From: Adiantum capillus-veneris
Lineage: Eukaryota > Streptophyta > Polypodiopsida > Polypodiales > Pteridaceae
DNA length: 64,000 bases
NCBI GenBank assembly: GCA_014529385.2
Contig: CM043952.1
Coordinates: 155,473,057-155,537,056, forward strand
Direction: 5' to 3'
A program made the translations under genes and the position numbers. A model generated the notes under the pieces. It was not told where the DNA came from, did no database searches, and saw only the letters and a list, made by a program, of their open reading frames with translations. Positions 21,428-34,885 of the stretch are shown here, one piece after another (the stretch's first letter is position 1; each line of letters opens with the position of its first letter).

Positions 21428-22099
21428 AGTTGAGAAAATGGATGCTACCTACATGTCATTCCTTGAAGGCAATCAGGGTCTATGCTACAATCTATTAGTA
21501 CAACCATCTCTTTGGCTCTGCCAACTAAAAATGAGCCCTATTTTGCCCCATTTTGCTTATATGTGCTCAACGTACCTGGAGTGACAAGTGCATACTCACC
21601 TTGTTTGCCCCAATTTTTAATGGTCCATAACCTACATCTCAAACGGCTCACCATTTGGATACTCGGTCATTAACTGCCCTCGATTTTGCAATTTTGATCC
21701 ATCATAAATTGGCCCAAAATTTGACCAGTGCCAAATTCTTCCAAACTTGACATGCTTGAAGTTCTTTCTTTGTTGATCCGGTGTTTGCTTTCAAAACTTG
21801 ATTTCAACTTTCATGGCTCAATTTATTAATTTTTGTCTTTATTAGCTAAAAATGAAAGAAAATTAGTGAAAATTATTATTATTTGGCCAAAAATTAGCCA
21901 AAATTATTATAGAAACTCATATGTACTTGCTTGCTCTCACACTAGGAATCATGTCTATTAAAAATTGTTGATATGGCTCATTATTATGCTTGATAAGAAA
22001 TAAATCCTTATAGAAAACAACTAAAAAATAAACATTTAAGCAAAAACACACACTTTGTACACTATATACATAATTTCTTAGCATCTTTTCTTTTTGTTA
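21428..22099. other. No gene recognised
   Basis: AT-rich, with short AATTATT-type runs. Nothing coding or repetitive was recognised before the array begins. Confidence 0.45.
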
Positions 22100-25000
22100 G
22101 CTTAGCTCCATTGCAACATGGGGAGAAGGAAAGCTCCACTGCTTGTCTAAGCCAAGCTCCATTGAAGAATGGAGCGAAGCAAGTTTAAACATTTGTCCAA
22201 TCTAAGCTCCATTAAAACATGAAAACCCCATGATGATTTTATTCCACATGGGATTTTGATTCCAAGCACCACCAGTTGTCCAAACTAGGCTCCATTAAAG
22301 CATGGAGAGCAGCTAAAATCCAAGCTAGGATCCATTGCAACAATGACAACAAAAACCTCTACCACTTCTCAAAGTTAAGCTCTATTGAAACATGAAAAAA
22401 CCATATATATGTTGTACACGGGGAGTTTTGTTTCAAGGTCCACCACTTGTCGGTTGTAAATGAGGAGTTTTTTGTCAAGGTCCACCACTTGTCAAAGCTA
22501 GGATCTATTGAATCAACCCTAAACCAGATATATGTTGTACATGGGGAGTTTTGTTTAAAGATCCACCATTTTTCTAAGATAAGCTCTATTGAAACATGGT
22601 GTGAAGAAAAGCTCCACCACATGTCCAACCTAAGATTCATAAATAGTAGCTCGTTTAGTTCAAAGATCTACAACTTGCCTAACCTCTAGAGAGAGGTGGA
22701 AGAAAAGCTAGCTATCTAATCTAGGAATGGAGATTTTTGGTCTGAAGAATCATTGAGACATAAAAAGAAGATAAGTTCCACCACTTGTCCAAGCTTGGAT
22801 CAATTGAAACATGGAGAGAAGGAAACTCCACCAGTTATCCAAACTGGGGTCTTTTTCAAGGTCCACCACTTGTCCAAGCTAGCCCAATTTCAATTGAATC
22901 ATGGAAGCATCTAAGGACCACAACTTGTCCAAGCTAGGCTCCATTAAAACATGAAAACCCATATATATGTTGTACAAGGGTAGTTTTGTTTCAAGGTCCA
23001 GCACTTGTCTTAAGCTAGGCTCTATTGAACCTGGGAAAGTGGGAACTGGGAACTGGGAAAAGTGATGCAATGCACCACTTGTCCAAGCTAACCCTATTGA
23101 CAAGGGATAGAAGAAATCTCCACCATGTATCCAAGCTAGGCTCCATTAGGACATGGGAAACCACTTGTCCAAGCTAAGCTCTTTTGAAACATGGGTAAAA
23201 GCAGAGATCCACCACTTGTCCAAGCTACTAACAACCTTGAACAATATTGCTTCTCACCAATTGGAAAATCATGGTGAGTTTTACATGAAAAATTTTGTTA
23301 CAAGGCCCACTAATACTTGTCGAAATTTTCTCCAAGCTACAAGGATATTGTTTCTCAGCATTGGCAAAACCCATGATATGTTGTACATGGAGAATTCTGC
23401 TCCAAGCTCCACCACTTGTCCAAGCTAACTCTATTGAAACATGGTATAGAAGAAATCTCCATCATGTGTCCAAGCTAGGCAACATTGCAACATGGGAAAC
23501 CACTTGTCTAAGCTAGGATCCCTTGAAACATGAGCATAAGAAAAACTCCACCACTTGTTGAAGCTAGGGACAACCATAAATGATATTGTTTCTCACAAAA
23601 TGGGAAACCCTTGATGTGTTTGTACATGGATAGTTTTATTACAAGGCCCACCACTTGTCCAAGCTACCTCCAAGCTACAATAATATTTCTCACCATTTGG
23701 AAAATCCATGGTATGTTGTACAAAGGGGGTTTTGTTCCAAGCTCCACCACTTCATTAGGGAAAATATCCAAGCTCGGATCCCTTGTATAAACTAGGCATG
23801 AGAAAATATCCATGTATAAGCTTGGATCCCTTGGAACATGAGCATAAGAAAAACCCCACCACTTGTCCAAGCTTTAGACAACCATGAATGATTTTTTTTT
23901 CTCACCAATTTCCCTTGATGTGTTTGTACATGGAGAATTGTTTTACAAGGCCCACAACTTGTCTAAGCTACCTCCAAGCTACAGTATTATTTCTCACCAT
24001 TTAAAATATCCATGATATATTGTACATGGCGGGTTTTTCTCCCAGCTCCACCACTTGTCCAAAATATTTCTATTGAAACATAAGGTAGAAGCAAGATCCA
24101 CCATGTGTCCAAGCTAGGATTGATTGGAACTTCAAAAACCATTTATCCGATTGAAGCTCCCTTGAAACATGGAGGGAAGCTAAGGTTCATGGCTTGTCAA
24201 GGCTAGGCTACATAAATAATGTGTGGCTAAATCCAAAGGGTCACCACTTCTCCAACCTTTAGAGATGCAATGTGTACCAAATGCATAAACCAGGCATGAG
24301 AAAATACTAGAAGATCATTTGTGTAGCCTATTATCTTTAGAAGCAAGCTCCACCATGTGTCCAAGATGGGCTCTATTCGCACATGGAAAACCACTTGTCC
24401 AAGCTAGGCTCCCTTTAACATGGAGAGAAACAAAGCTCCACCACTTGTCCAAGCTAGGGATGACATGTTCAACCTTTAAGGTTATATCTTAAACAATATT
24501 GTTTCTTACCAATTGTAAAATCCATAATATGTTGCACGTGAATAATTTCTTAACAAGGCCCATCTCCTGTCCAAGTTGCCTCCAAGCTACACTATTGTTT
24601 TTCACAATTTAGAAATCCCATGATATGTTGTACATGGGAGATTTATTGCCAAGCTTCACCACTTGCCCAAGATAAATCTATTGACAAGGGATAGAAGAAA
24701 GCTCCACCATGTGTCCAAACTAGGCTCCATTAGGACATGGGTAACCATTTGTCCAAGCTAGGTTCCCTTGAAACATGGGTAGAAGCAAAGATCCACCACT
24801 TTTCCAAGCTACGAACAACCTTGAACATTATTTATTCTCACCAATTGGAAAATCATGGTGTATTTTACATGAAATTTTTTGTTACAAGGCTCTCTCCTTG
24901 TCCAAGCTACAATATTGTTTCTCATCATTGGCAAAACCCATGATATGTTGTACATGGAGATTTCTGCTCCAAGATCCACCACTTGTCCAAGCTAACTCTA

Positions 25001-27065
25001 TTGAAACATGGCATAGAAGAAAGCTCCACCATGTGTCCAATCTAGGCCCCATTGCAACATGGGAACCCACTTGTCCAAACTAACTCTATTGAACCATGGG
25101 ATAGAAGAAAGATCCACCATGTGTCCAAGATAGGCACCATTGCAACATGGGAAACCACTTGTCTAAGCTAGAAATCCACCACTTGTTGAAGCTAGGGAAA
25201 ACCATTAATGCAATTGTTTCTCATAATTGGGAAACCCTTGATGTGCTTGTACATGGAGAATTTTATTACGGGGCCACCACTTGTCCAAGCTACAATATTA
25301 TTTCTCACCACTTGGAAATTCCATGGTATGTTGTACATGGGGGGTTTTAGTTCCAAGCTCCACCACTTGTCCAAGCTAGTTCTATTGAGATATAAGATAG
25401 AAAAAATCTCCACCAAGTGTCCAAGCTAGGCTCCATTGGAACTTGGAATAACACTTGTCCAATTGAGGCTACCTTGAAACATGGAGAGAGGCAAAGATTC
25501 ACGGCTTGTCCAAGCTAGGCTACGTAAATAATGTGTGGTTAAATCCAAAGGGCCGCCACTTGTCCAACCTTTAGAGATGCAAGGTGTACCATATGTATAA
25601 ACTAGGCATGAGAAAATACCACACCAGAAGATCCACCTTTTGTCTAGCCTATTTTCTTTAGTAGCAAGCTCCACCATGTGTCCAAGCTAGGATCCATTCG
25701 TACATGGAAAACCACTTGTCCAAGATATGCTCCCTTTAAACATGGAGAGAAACAAAGCTCCACCACTTCTCTAAGCTAAGGATGACATGTTCAATCTGTA
25801 AGTTTATATCTTGAATAATAATGTTTCTTACCAATTGGAAAACCCAAAATATGTTGTACATGAATAATTTTTTTACAAGGCCCATCTCCTATCCAAGTTA
25901 CCCCCAAGCTACATTATTTATTTTTTAGAATTTGAAAGTCCCATGATGTGTTGTACATGGGGGATTTAGTTACTTGTCCAAGCTAACTCTATTGAAATGT
26001 GATAGAAGCAAGCTCCACCATGTGTGCATGCAAGATCCATTAGAACATGGAAAACCATTAGTCCAAGCTAGGCTCCCTTGAAGCATAATCAGAGGCAAAG
26101 ATCCACTACTTGTCCAAGCTACCTCCAAGCTACGATATTGTTTCTCACCATTTGAAAAACCCATGATATGTTATACATGTAGAGTTTTTCTCCAAGGTCC
26201 ACCACTTGTCCACGCTAACTCTGTTGAAACATGGTGGTAGAAGCAAGCTCCAGCATGTGTCCAAGTTAGGCTCCATTGAAACATAGGAAACCACTTGTCT
26301 AAGCTAGGATCCCTTGAAACATGAGCATAAGAAAAACCTCACCACTTGTCCTAGATTTAGACAACCATGAATGATATTGTTTTTGACCAATTGGAAAACC
26401 CTTGATGTGTTTGTACATGCAGATCTTTGTTACAAATCCCACCACTTGTCCAAGCATTCTTCAAGGTACAATGTTTCTCACCATTTTGGAAAATCCATGA
26501 TAGGTTGTACATGGGGGGGTTTTCTCCAAGCTCCACCAATTGTCCAAGCTAGTTCTATTTAACACAGGGTAGAAGCAAGTTCCACCATGTGTCCAAGCTA
26601 GACTCCATTGGAACTTGGAAAACCACTTGTCCAGTCAAGGTTCCCTTGAAACATGGAAGGAAGCAAAGGTTCATCGCTTGTGCAAGCTAGGATACATAAA
26701 CATTGTGTGGTTAAATCCAAAGGGCCACCACTTTTCCAACCTTTAGAGATGCAAGGTGTACCGGATGTATAAACTAGGCCCGCTACTTGTCCAAACTAGG
26801 TCCACCACTTGTCCAAACTAACTCTATTCAAACATGGGATAGAAGCAAGCTCCACCATGTGTCCAATATAGGCTCCACCATGTGTCCAAGCTAGGCTCCA
26901 TTGTAACATGGAAAATCACATATCTAAGCTAGGTCCCCCACATTCCAAGCTAGGCTCATTTGAAACATATATTGTACATCATCATATGTTGTACATCAAG
27001 GTCCACCACTTGTCCAACCTATATTTCACTGCAATGTGTACAAGGTCCACCACTTGTCCAACCTT
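22100..27065. repeat. About 5-kb degenerate repeat array, CACTTGTCCAAGCTAGG core
   Basis: At least 40 copies by eye of a core CCACTTGTCCAAGCTAGG (or CCATGTGTCCAAGCTAGG), usually followed by CTCCATTGAAACATGG and a GA-rich spacer. Copies recur irregularly every 30-110 bp. Secondary phrases (TTGTACATGG, TTCTCACCAATTGGAAAA, GTTACAAGGCCCA) recur in fixed order. Higher-order duplication is visible: AAATCCAAAGGG with the downstream TTTAGAGATGCAA recurs near 24230, 25543 and 26717, and a longer block starting near 23101 repeats near 24684. Short frames such as HHLSKLGSIETW repeat only because the DNA repeats; stops are frequent in all frames. Confidence 0.9.
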
Positions 27066-27212
27066 TAATTCAAACTCTCCCCCTTTAATTCAAAATTTTT
27101 CGCCCAATTTTAAATCTTACCACTAAAAATTAAAATATAACGCCAAACGCTCTTTGATTATCCTACCTTAATTCAAAATTTTCTTGGGCACTACCACTAT
27201 AGTTGATACCCA

Positions 27213-27531
27213 CTATGTGTGTTCAGTCTCGTAAATAAATTCCACTTCCTTTAGTTTTTTTATCTTGTCTTTAATCTTTTTTGTGAACATTTCATTGTAT
27301 TTATAGGGACACTGTCTGCAAGGTTTGGCATCACTCTTAAGGGGTATCCTATGTTGCAAAATGCTTAGATTTACTCCCTTAAGATCCTTGTATGACCATG
27401 CAAACACATCTCTATACTGTTTGACAGTAGCTATTAATAGATGCTCTTCTTTCTCAGTGAGGTCTATGGCAATATATTTTGGCTTGGGTTCTTCTCTCAG
27501 TTTAGCCAGGTCAATGTGTTTTCACTTTTAG
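27213..27531 (-). pseudogene. Ty3/gypsy RT N-terminal fragment
   Basis: On the minus strand the translation reads PKPKYIAIDLTEKEEHLLIA, then VKQYRDVFAWSYKDLKGVNL and LQHRIPLKSDAKP, ending near KKLKEVEFIYETEHT. This is the segment joining protease to the first RT motifs in gypsy pol. The rest of RT is absent; the sequence stops about 150 bp from the end of the repeat array, suggesting the array or another rearrangement truncated it. Confidence 0.75.
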
Positions 27532-28090
27532 GTCCATCATAGGTTGTTCCTCGTTCCTTAGGTTCCCTCATTGACAGATGAAGTATGATCTGTTTGACTT
27601 GCATCATGTAGTTTTTTTAGTGAGAGGGTGCGTTGAATTTGTCGATGTTAGATCCCTCTTCACTTTCTATTTTTGTGATCCAAATCTCTTTCAAGGTTTA
27701 CTTCATCTCTTGATATTCACGTTTGCACTCAATTTTGGTATTCTTTATGATGTTTTCCATGTGTCTTTGATTATTCATCTGCTTTGTTTCTTTGAATTAG
27801 TCTTTGTAGAAGCTGGTTTCATAGGGTTTTTGTGTGATTTTTCCCCTGACACGGTGTTTTGCTCCCACAATCATTAGATATTGTGTTTTGCTCATCAAAA
27901 GAGGCATAGGTTTCCCTTGCATGTTTTTCTATTTTCTCACTTTTTTTGCTCAATACCTCTTGTGTCTTCTAGATTTCTAGTTGGGAAAATCATAGCATGG
28001 ACTCTTAGGAGCATCAAATCTTATCCAAACACAAAAAGAATTTTCCAAGGAACTCTTTAAGTAGGCAAAATCCACAGTTGCAAAATTCTT
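27532..28090. other. No gene recognised
   Basis: T-rich on the plus strand. A 99-aa open frame at 27578-27877 has no recognisable motif and lies opposite probable pol linker sequence. Confidence 0.4.
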
Positions 28091-28357
28091 CTAAATATGG
28101 ATTGCGATCCATGTACCCTACAATGCCAGAATCTTGCAAAATTTTGACCAACAGTTAGACAATAGCTTGGGGTAGAAATGGACTTCAATAGAGCCTGAAA
28201 CTCCAAAATTTGGAAAGTTAATCTGCAAATGGTCATTTTGACCCAGACAAAGAAAATTTGATCCAAATTTCTAGAAAGTGTGACCAATAGCTTAAGAGGC
28301 TTATCAAGAACCTTTCCCCCAAATTTGATGCAATTTGGCTCCTAAACATGGATCGCA

Positions 28358-28824
<467 letters not shown>

Positions 28825-29868
28825 TCGTGATCCATGTACCTGAAGGGAAAATTTGATAAATTCAGGGTCCACAATGTCTACAGGGCTAAAGGTCATCAAT
28901 TTTTCAAGGAATTAATGCAAGATTGTTTTAGTTCTAGGTGTTGTGCAATTTCAAAATAGTCAATGCACAGTTATGGCATCTTTTAGAAGCAAAGGTAATT
29001 GAAATTTTGATGTGCTTATATGATTCAAAAGGAGTCCCAAAATATTTACCAAATGGACAAATATTGCCAGTTCCATTAGAGGGGTCAAACAGGCTCCAAG
29101 TGAAATGAAAATGGACAGTCACCTGGCCTTGGGCACAAACTTCAAGTTTAAAGCATCGAACCAACAAAATTCAACACATGCTAGCCATAGGGATCAATCC
29201 AACTTGGCACCAAGAAACCAATATGGAAAAGTCAAAAAACTAGGCCATAGGATGAGAAAATGGGTAAACTTAGAAAAAACAACAAATCCAACTTTGAGAA
29301 GATTCCACCATTGTACCACATGTCCCCAAAGTTTCATCATTAGATGTGACCAAACATGGATTGTGATCCATGTGCCTTTTTCACATTTCTAGACCACAAC
29401 CTATCCATTAGCTCTCAAATGCCAAGTAAAGCTTAACCCTAAAGTTTCAAGTCATTTGGATATCAAAACCCTTATAAAAGTGCCAAAATTCTCTAAGTCT
29501 GCAAAAAAACCAAATTTTGGCATACATCCCAAACCAGTGATCCAAATCACAAAATTTTTGACCCATAACATACCAAATCATATGGTGCAAGTAGATCTTC
29601 AAAAGGTGTTCCAACATGGATCGTGATCCATGTACCTTTGACCCAGAACTGACATGCAACCCATTGACATAGTGCCTATAGTTGTCCTAGTCAGACTAAT
29701 GAAGTTTGGTCAAATTTGGAAATTTTTTTATTAGGTTATGCTCATATTTTCATTTTATGGTGGTCAACTTTACATTATTTCAACTCTTTGATAACCTCTC
29801 AACCAATTTCCAGGCTTAAACAATTGACTTTTTGGTAGCAATATGCTTCACCAAAAGGCTCAAAAGGA

Positions 29869-30114
29869 GTGAGAATCCACTTCCTACAAAGTCATGGATA
29901 TTTCCTCGAAGAAAAATCCCATGTCACCGATGAGGAGTTAGCAAAGATACTTGCAAATGTGTTCATTGAAAAATTTCAGGGTGCAAATGGCACCAAGGTG
30001 AAGACCACAATCTTTCCAAAAGAGTTGAGGACCCTACACCATCAATTGGAAGGTGCAAGATGTCTACGGTTAGATGGATTTTTAAGACTGCCACCTTGGA
30101 GCACCAACTACTAG
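29869..30114 (+). CDS. Hypothetical short frame, 81 aa
   Basis: The frame contains TDEELAKILANVFIEKFQGA and KELRTLHHQLEGARCLRLDG, which has ordinary-looking composition for a protein. No domain recognised, no flanking frames in phase. It ends 30 bp before the LTR-like repeat at 30144 and may be the tail of an older retroelement ORF. Confidence 0.2.
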   Translation: MRIHFLQSHGYFLEEKSHVTDEELAKILANVFIEKFQGANGTKVKTTIFPKELRTLHHQLEGARCLRLDGFLRLPPWSTNY

Positions 30115-30143
30115 AGTGCTCATGAGCTGATGAGCTCAATACA

Positions 30144-30484
30144 TGTTAGGCTTAGATATTATTTCAATTCAGTGTTAATAGAGCCTTAGCTATTAACTTT
30201 TAGTCTTTTTTGTAAGTTAATGGGCTTGTACCTCTTCATTCCTAGAAGAAGTTATTCTCATGGCGTGTTACACGATGTAAGGAAGAAGGAAGAAAATGAA
30301 CGAGAGGTTCTGGCTATGGAGTACTCAATTTCTGTCTATTCTCTGTTATTAGTTCTTGTGTTGTTCTTGATTGTGTCCTGTAGCTTGAATAGGTGTTGAA
30401 CCTGTATTAATTCTTTATTGAAGTGTTGAAATACTTTGTATGGTAAATATATGGAATTACTCAACCCTTAATGCCTCAGCAACA
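30144..30484 (+). repeat. LTR-like repeat, plus orientation
   Basis: Starts TGTTAGGCTTAG and shares its whole length with the inverted copy at 42244-42601; similarity stops just after GCCTCAGCAACA. An ATG at 30440 begins MVNIWNYST, and the same start occurs in the other copy. It is the likely 5' LTR of the gypsy element that follows, although no canonical primer site is seen after it. Confidence 0.65.
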
Positions 30485-31234
30485 CTTGGCAATCTTGCTG
30501 ATAGTGGTGTGGACTGTGATCAAGTCAAAATGGGCAATGGGGTCTAGTTGGGGCATATGGATGTTCAACATGAGGATTTACTAACTGTTTTCTCTAACTA
30601 GAAGTCATCAAAAGAAGAACAGGAAGAGTACAACCGGATATTCCTTCAGGATTCTATTTCAAAACTACCCGATGATTTAAAACTTTGGATTTCTTCAAAG
30701 CTGTTTCAATATTATAAAGCACTGTTACTCCCATTTGGATTATCAAATGGTCCAATTAGTCTAACTAATTGTTCCAGTAGTAGGCAACTCAGAATTTTTC
30801 TAAAAATTACAAGCAGAAGGAGAATGTATGAGGGGTTCAGAGGATCCACCACCACCAATATCCTATGGCACCAGGTTTCAAAGAATAATGTGGGATTCGT
30901 GGTTGGAATCTCAACTTCAGAGAATAGGTAGTCATCCAGGAGAAGAAATTCCTAAAGTAGGAGTAGTTACAGGTTTACCACCAATTCCTAAAAGGATAGG
31001 ATCTGGAGAGACCAACAACACAAGTGGAGATCAATAACAGGAAGCAGGGTAAACTTCTTCACCTAGGCTAATAGTGCAGGGAAGAGACCCAACTCCCGAA
31101 AGGTTCATCCATCAGTTAGTTGGCATTTAGGTAGTCCATCAGTTTTTGAGGGCAAGGAGGCAACTACAATTTCCTACACTACCACCTTTACCATTGTTGA
31201 ACTTCAACCATTTGGGGGGTCAAAAGTACCCATT
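30440..31234 (+). pseudogene. Region between LTR and gag, degraded coding
   Basis: The frame from ATG 30440 reads MVNIWNYSTLNASATLGNLA and stops at 30545-30547. Beyond the stop the phase contains EEYNRIFLQDSISKLPDDLK. A second frame, 30828-31037, includes GEEIPKVGVVTGLPPIPKRI, typical of the low-complexity stretch before gag. No function assigned. Confidence 0.35.
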
Positions 31235-32400
31235 ATGGCACAACCACCACTCAACCCCAAAGTAGGGGCACCAAAATTCCATGGGAAAGAATCCCAAGAT
31301 GCTGACAGTCATGTGGGAAAATTTGAGCCAAGATGGTCTACTAATGGGTATGATTCACTTTACAATGATGCTATCGAAAAGGAGCATTTTGTAGCAACAT
31401 TGCAGGGAAAAGCCATGTCTTGGTTCATGCCATATGGTACTACTGCATTTCCTGATTATGATAATTTGAAAATCAGATTTATGGCAAGGTCCAAGGTGGA
31501 GAAAACCCCTGAATATGTTCTAAAGAAAATCAGAAAAATAAATCAAAAGGATCTATTTATGGAAGACTATGCCCAACAATTTAGGAACGAGATGAACAGG
31601 TTGCAAGCCAAACAAAGACCCTCTTGGGAACAATTGGGTGACTATTTTTGGAGACGTTTGAGGAAACAGTTGAAGAGTGCAATTGTAGGTCATGCTCCTC
31701 TTACCCAACCTCAAGATTTTGGAAACATAGTAGATGCAGCCATGAGAGCTGAAAGAAGATATGGCACTAGTGAACAAAAGAGGAGTAAGAAGAAGAAGTC
31801 CCAGCAGGACTTAGATTCAGAAGATGATTCAAATGGTGATGAAGAAATAGATTCACATTCTAATCAGGACACAAATTTTGAGGATGAGGAAAAGGACACA
31901 TGGAGTGCCAAGAAGAAGAAGAAGAAGAAGAAGTCCAAGAAGAAAGGACCAAAGTCAAAGAAACACAAAAGCAAAGGCAAATCCGAGAATGGTAAGTCTG
32001 AATCTAAGGAACCAAACAATATCAGTAAATAGATTTTGGATACATTGAAGGAGATGCATCCACAATCATTTTCTAGTCCTTCCAAATCACCATTTTGTAA
32101 GGTATGCCAAAGACCTGGACATGAGTAAGATAATTGCTATTATAACCCCAATTTTAGAGGAAGAAGACCAGCAGACCAGCACACATTTTAGCAAAAATGG
32201 AGTCGGGTGCTAATGTGGTTGCACCACAACCCTTCAAGAGTAGGTTTCAAAATTCAAACCAGCCAAGGCCATTCCAACAAGGGAATTGGCAAAATGAGCC
32301 AAGGTTTCAGCAATCAACTAATCCAATGCAACCATGTACTTAATGTGGTTTAGTGGGGCATAGGCAAGGACCTTCTTGTGAGCTTTGGTGTAAGCATAGG
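31235..32400 (+). pseudogene. Gag of a decayed Ty3/gypsy element
   Basis: The 265-aa frame 31235-32032 opens MAQPPLNPKVGAPKFHGKES and has Gag features LQGKAMSWFMPYGTTAFPDY and DLFMEDYAQQFRNEMNRL. Its end is a lysine-rich tract. TAG at 32030, TAA at 32126 and TAA at 32341 interrupt it; past them two zinc knuckles are readable, CKVCQRPGHE-x-DNC near 32098-32135 and CT-x-CGLVGHRQGPSC near 32335-32380. It would have packaged element RNA. Confidence 0.8.
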
Positions 32401-32668
32401 AACGATAGAGGGATTCCAATTGTGAACTTCAACTCTCCTAATGCAGGGGCTAGTTCTTCTAATGATGGAAGAATGAAATAACCAACTCAGGTTAATGCAT
32501 TCTTTTTGGAAGAAATTGATTCTTTAGTAGAAAAACAGGACAGTCAACAAGCAGAAACTGACTGCAATCAATGTATTGAAGAAACCATGGAAAAAATGAC
32601 AAACCCACATAACCCAATCTTTACATTCCTATCACTATGATTGTTCTCAATGTATTACAATTGAAGAA

Positions 32669-33663
32669 GTGCTCGAGACACCATTGGTAGCACAAAGTTT
32701 GGTTATTACTAGGTCCAAAGGAAAGTTGCTCCCTCAAGAAAAGAAAAAGGGGAAAGACCCTGAGGATCCTGTTAATTGGACAGCTCAGGATAAAATCCAA
32801 AGAGAAGTTCTAAGGGAGATACAATCCAATCAGAGAACTAAAGATTCAGTAGATCTTTGGCCAATGGTTCAGTACCAAAAATTTGGGAGAATTTTGGTAG
32901 TCAACAATCAAATTTTGAAGAGTTACAGCATCACTTGAATCAGCTAATTCAGTACAGTCTCCTACTAAGTGGCTATCAGATGATCTTTTTGAAGCATTGA
33001 TGGATGCCCCTATTTCAATTAAGGTGGGACAATTATTGAAATTAGTTCCTGACTTTAGACTTTAGTCAGGGATTCCTCGAGAAATTGACAAATCAGGTTA
33101 GAGAAGAGGATTTGCAACAAAAAGAGGAAATGAGTCACATTCATGTGGCAGAAATTGATTCTGGGGATGTAGCACCAGTGGATGTGGACTACAAGGTTCC
33201 AGTAATCAATATTTCAATTGGAAAATTATATTTGTCAGATGTGTTGGTGGATGGAGGATCAGGGGTAAACATCCTTCCTGAATCAGTTTGTAAGAAATTG
33301 AATCTAGCCAAATGGGAACCTGCACCTTTTCAAGTGAAAATGGGTGACCAAAGAAGAGTGCAACCTTTAGGGATTCTCAGGAACCAAACCATACGTGTTG
33401 CAGGACTAATCTTTATTGTGAAATTTGTGATTCTCAGGTTGGAAGAAACAACCTGTTCCTATCCTATGATCCTAGGAAGACCATGGTTAAGGGAAGCCAA
33501 AGTCAAACAATTGTGGGGTGTAGATACCATTGTTATTAAAAAGGGCAAGAAGAAGGTCAGGATGCAAATGATTCCTAGGAAAACCATTCCACCATGTTTT
33601 AGACCTTTGTATGCAAAGGGCATCAACATGGGAGAAGCTATTGAGGAAGATGAGGAAGAATAA
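32669..33663 (+). pseudogene. Gag-protease linker and protease of the decayed gypsy element
   Basis: The linker frame 32669-32938 includes VITRSKGKLLPQEKKKGKD. The protease frame 33085-33663 has the active-site motif LVDGGSGVNILPESVCKKLN and the closing motif YPMILGRPWLREAKVKQLW. As in the nested Tat element, the loop is D-G-G rather than D-S/T-G, so this is a family feature rather than damage. Confidence 0.8.
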
Positions 33664-33810
33664 TTCCTTCAAATGAATAAAACAGTCATTCCTATTTTTG
33701 AAGTAGACGTGCAAAAGATTGCAGATGCAATTCATAATCAGGTACAGTCACCGGAATTAAAATAGACAGATAGTAGAAATGATTTAGGTAACACAGTCAT
33801 TACAAAAAAG

Positions 33811-34840
33811 TTGCAAGAGGAGAAGGAAACAGTAGAAGCAATAAAGCATGCAGAGAGAATGTTTGAGGAGCAAATGTCAAAGAGTTCAAGGGTCAGAGAA
33901 GATGATCTAGAGGATATGAATTTAAGAGAGGAAAAAGAACCCAAATTTGTCAAGGTGTCCACTGAATTAGACCTGAATTTTAAGAAGTCATTGAAAACCT
34001 TATTGCAAGAGTTTAAATATTTTTTTGCCTGGTCTTTTACTGATATGAAGGGAGCAAATCCAATCGTATGTCGACATAAAATCAATTTAAAAATTGATGC
34101 AGTACCAGTCAAGCAGCACAGGTATAGGCTGAATCCTAACTATGCCAAACAGGTGAAGGAGTAAATAGATAAATTGATGGAAGTAGGTTTCATCTATCCA
34201 ATGGATAAAGTGACTTGGTTGTCACCCATTGTGGTGGTCCCAAAGAAAAATGGCAAAATCAGAGTCAGCGTGGATTATAGAAAAATGAATGCTGTTACAA
34301 TTACTGATCCATTTCCATTGCCTTACTGTGATACAATGCTAGATGCAGTTGCAGGAAAGGAAATGTATAGATTTTTGGATGGTTTTAGTGGGTATAAACA
34401 GTCCATTATGGCTTTGGAGGACAGAGGCAAAACTGCATTTATTATAGAATGGGGTGTATATGCTTCCACAATAATGAACTTTGGACTGAAGAATGCACCA
34501 CCAACTTTTTAGAAATGAGTCATGGAATTTTTTGATCCTTACCTGACAACATTTATGAAAGTGTTTTGGATTATTTTAGTGTCTCACAAAATAAAAATGA
34601 ACATTTGTTTCATTTGAGATTATGTTTTCAAAAATGTAGGGAGGCCAGGATGTCACTCAACCCTGCAAAGTGTGCATTTGCAGTGAAAAGGGGAATCTTA
34701 TTGGGCCACATAATCAATCAAGAAGGAATTGCAATTGACACCAAGAAGGTGGAAACTATTTTGAAGTGCAAGACAAGGACTCATGGTATGCAGATATGTT
34801 ATACTTTCTTCTTGAGGGTGTTTTACCAATACAAATGGTA
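33811..34840 (+). pseudogene. Reverse transcriptase of the decayed gypsy element, RNase H deleted
   Basis: RT motifs: YFFAWSFTDMKGANPIV, then after TAA 34162 IDKLMEVGFIYPM, SPIVVVPKKNGKIRVSVDYR, LDGFSGYKQS, FGLKNAPPTF. Stops TAG 34510 and TGA 34516 follow. Near 34570 the catalytic motif reads L-D-Y-F in the phase that continues, so the second aspartate is lost. The thumb continues with MSLNPAKCAFAVKRGILLGH to KKVETIL near 34763. There, RNase H should begin, but the sequence jumps within about 15 bp to DSWYADMLYFLLEG, which normally lies just before integrase. The whole RNase H region is deleted. Confidence 0.8.
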
Positions 34841-34885
34841 GGTACATAGAGAAAGAAACTTGCATGGAAAAGCAGATCTTTTAAA

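Noticed and set aside
22359-26562. Repeated short proteins (HHLSKLGSIETW-type) in the array
   Set aside because: They follow from the repeated DNA; stops occur in all frames and phase is not kept between units.
22100-27065. CRISPR-like array
   Set aside because: Repeats are degenerate, unevenly spaced and in a plant sequence; no cas genes.
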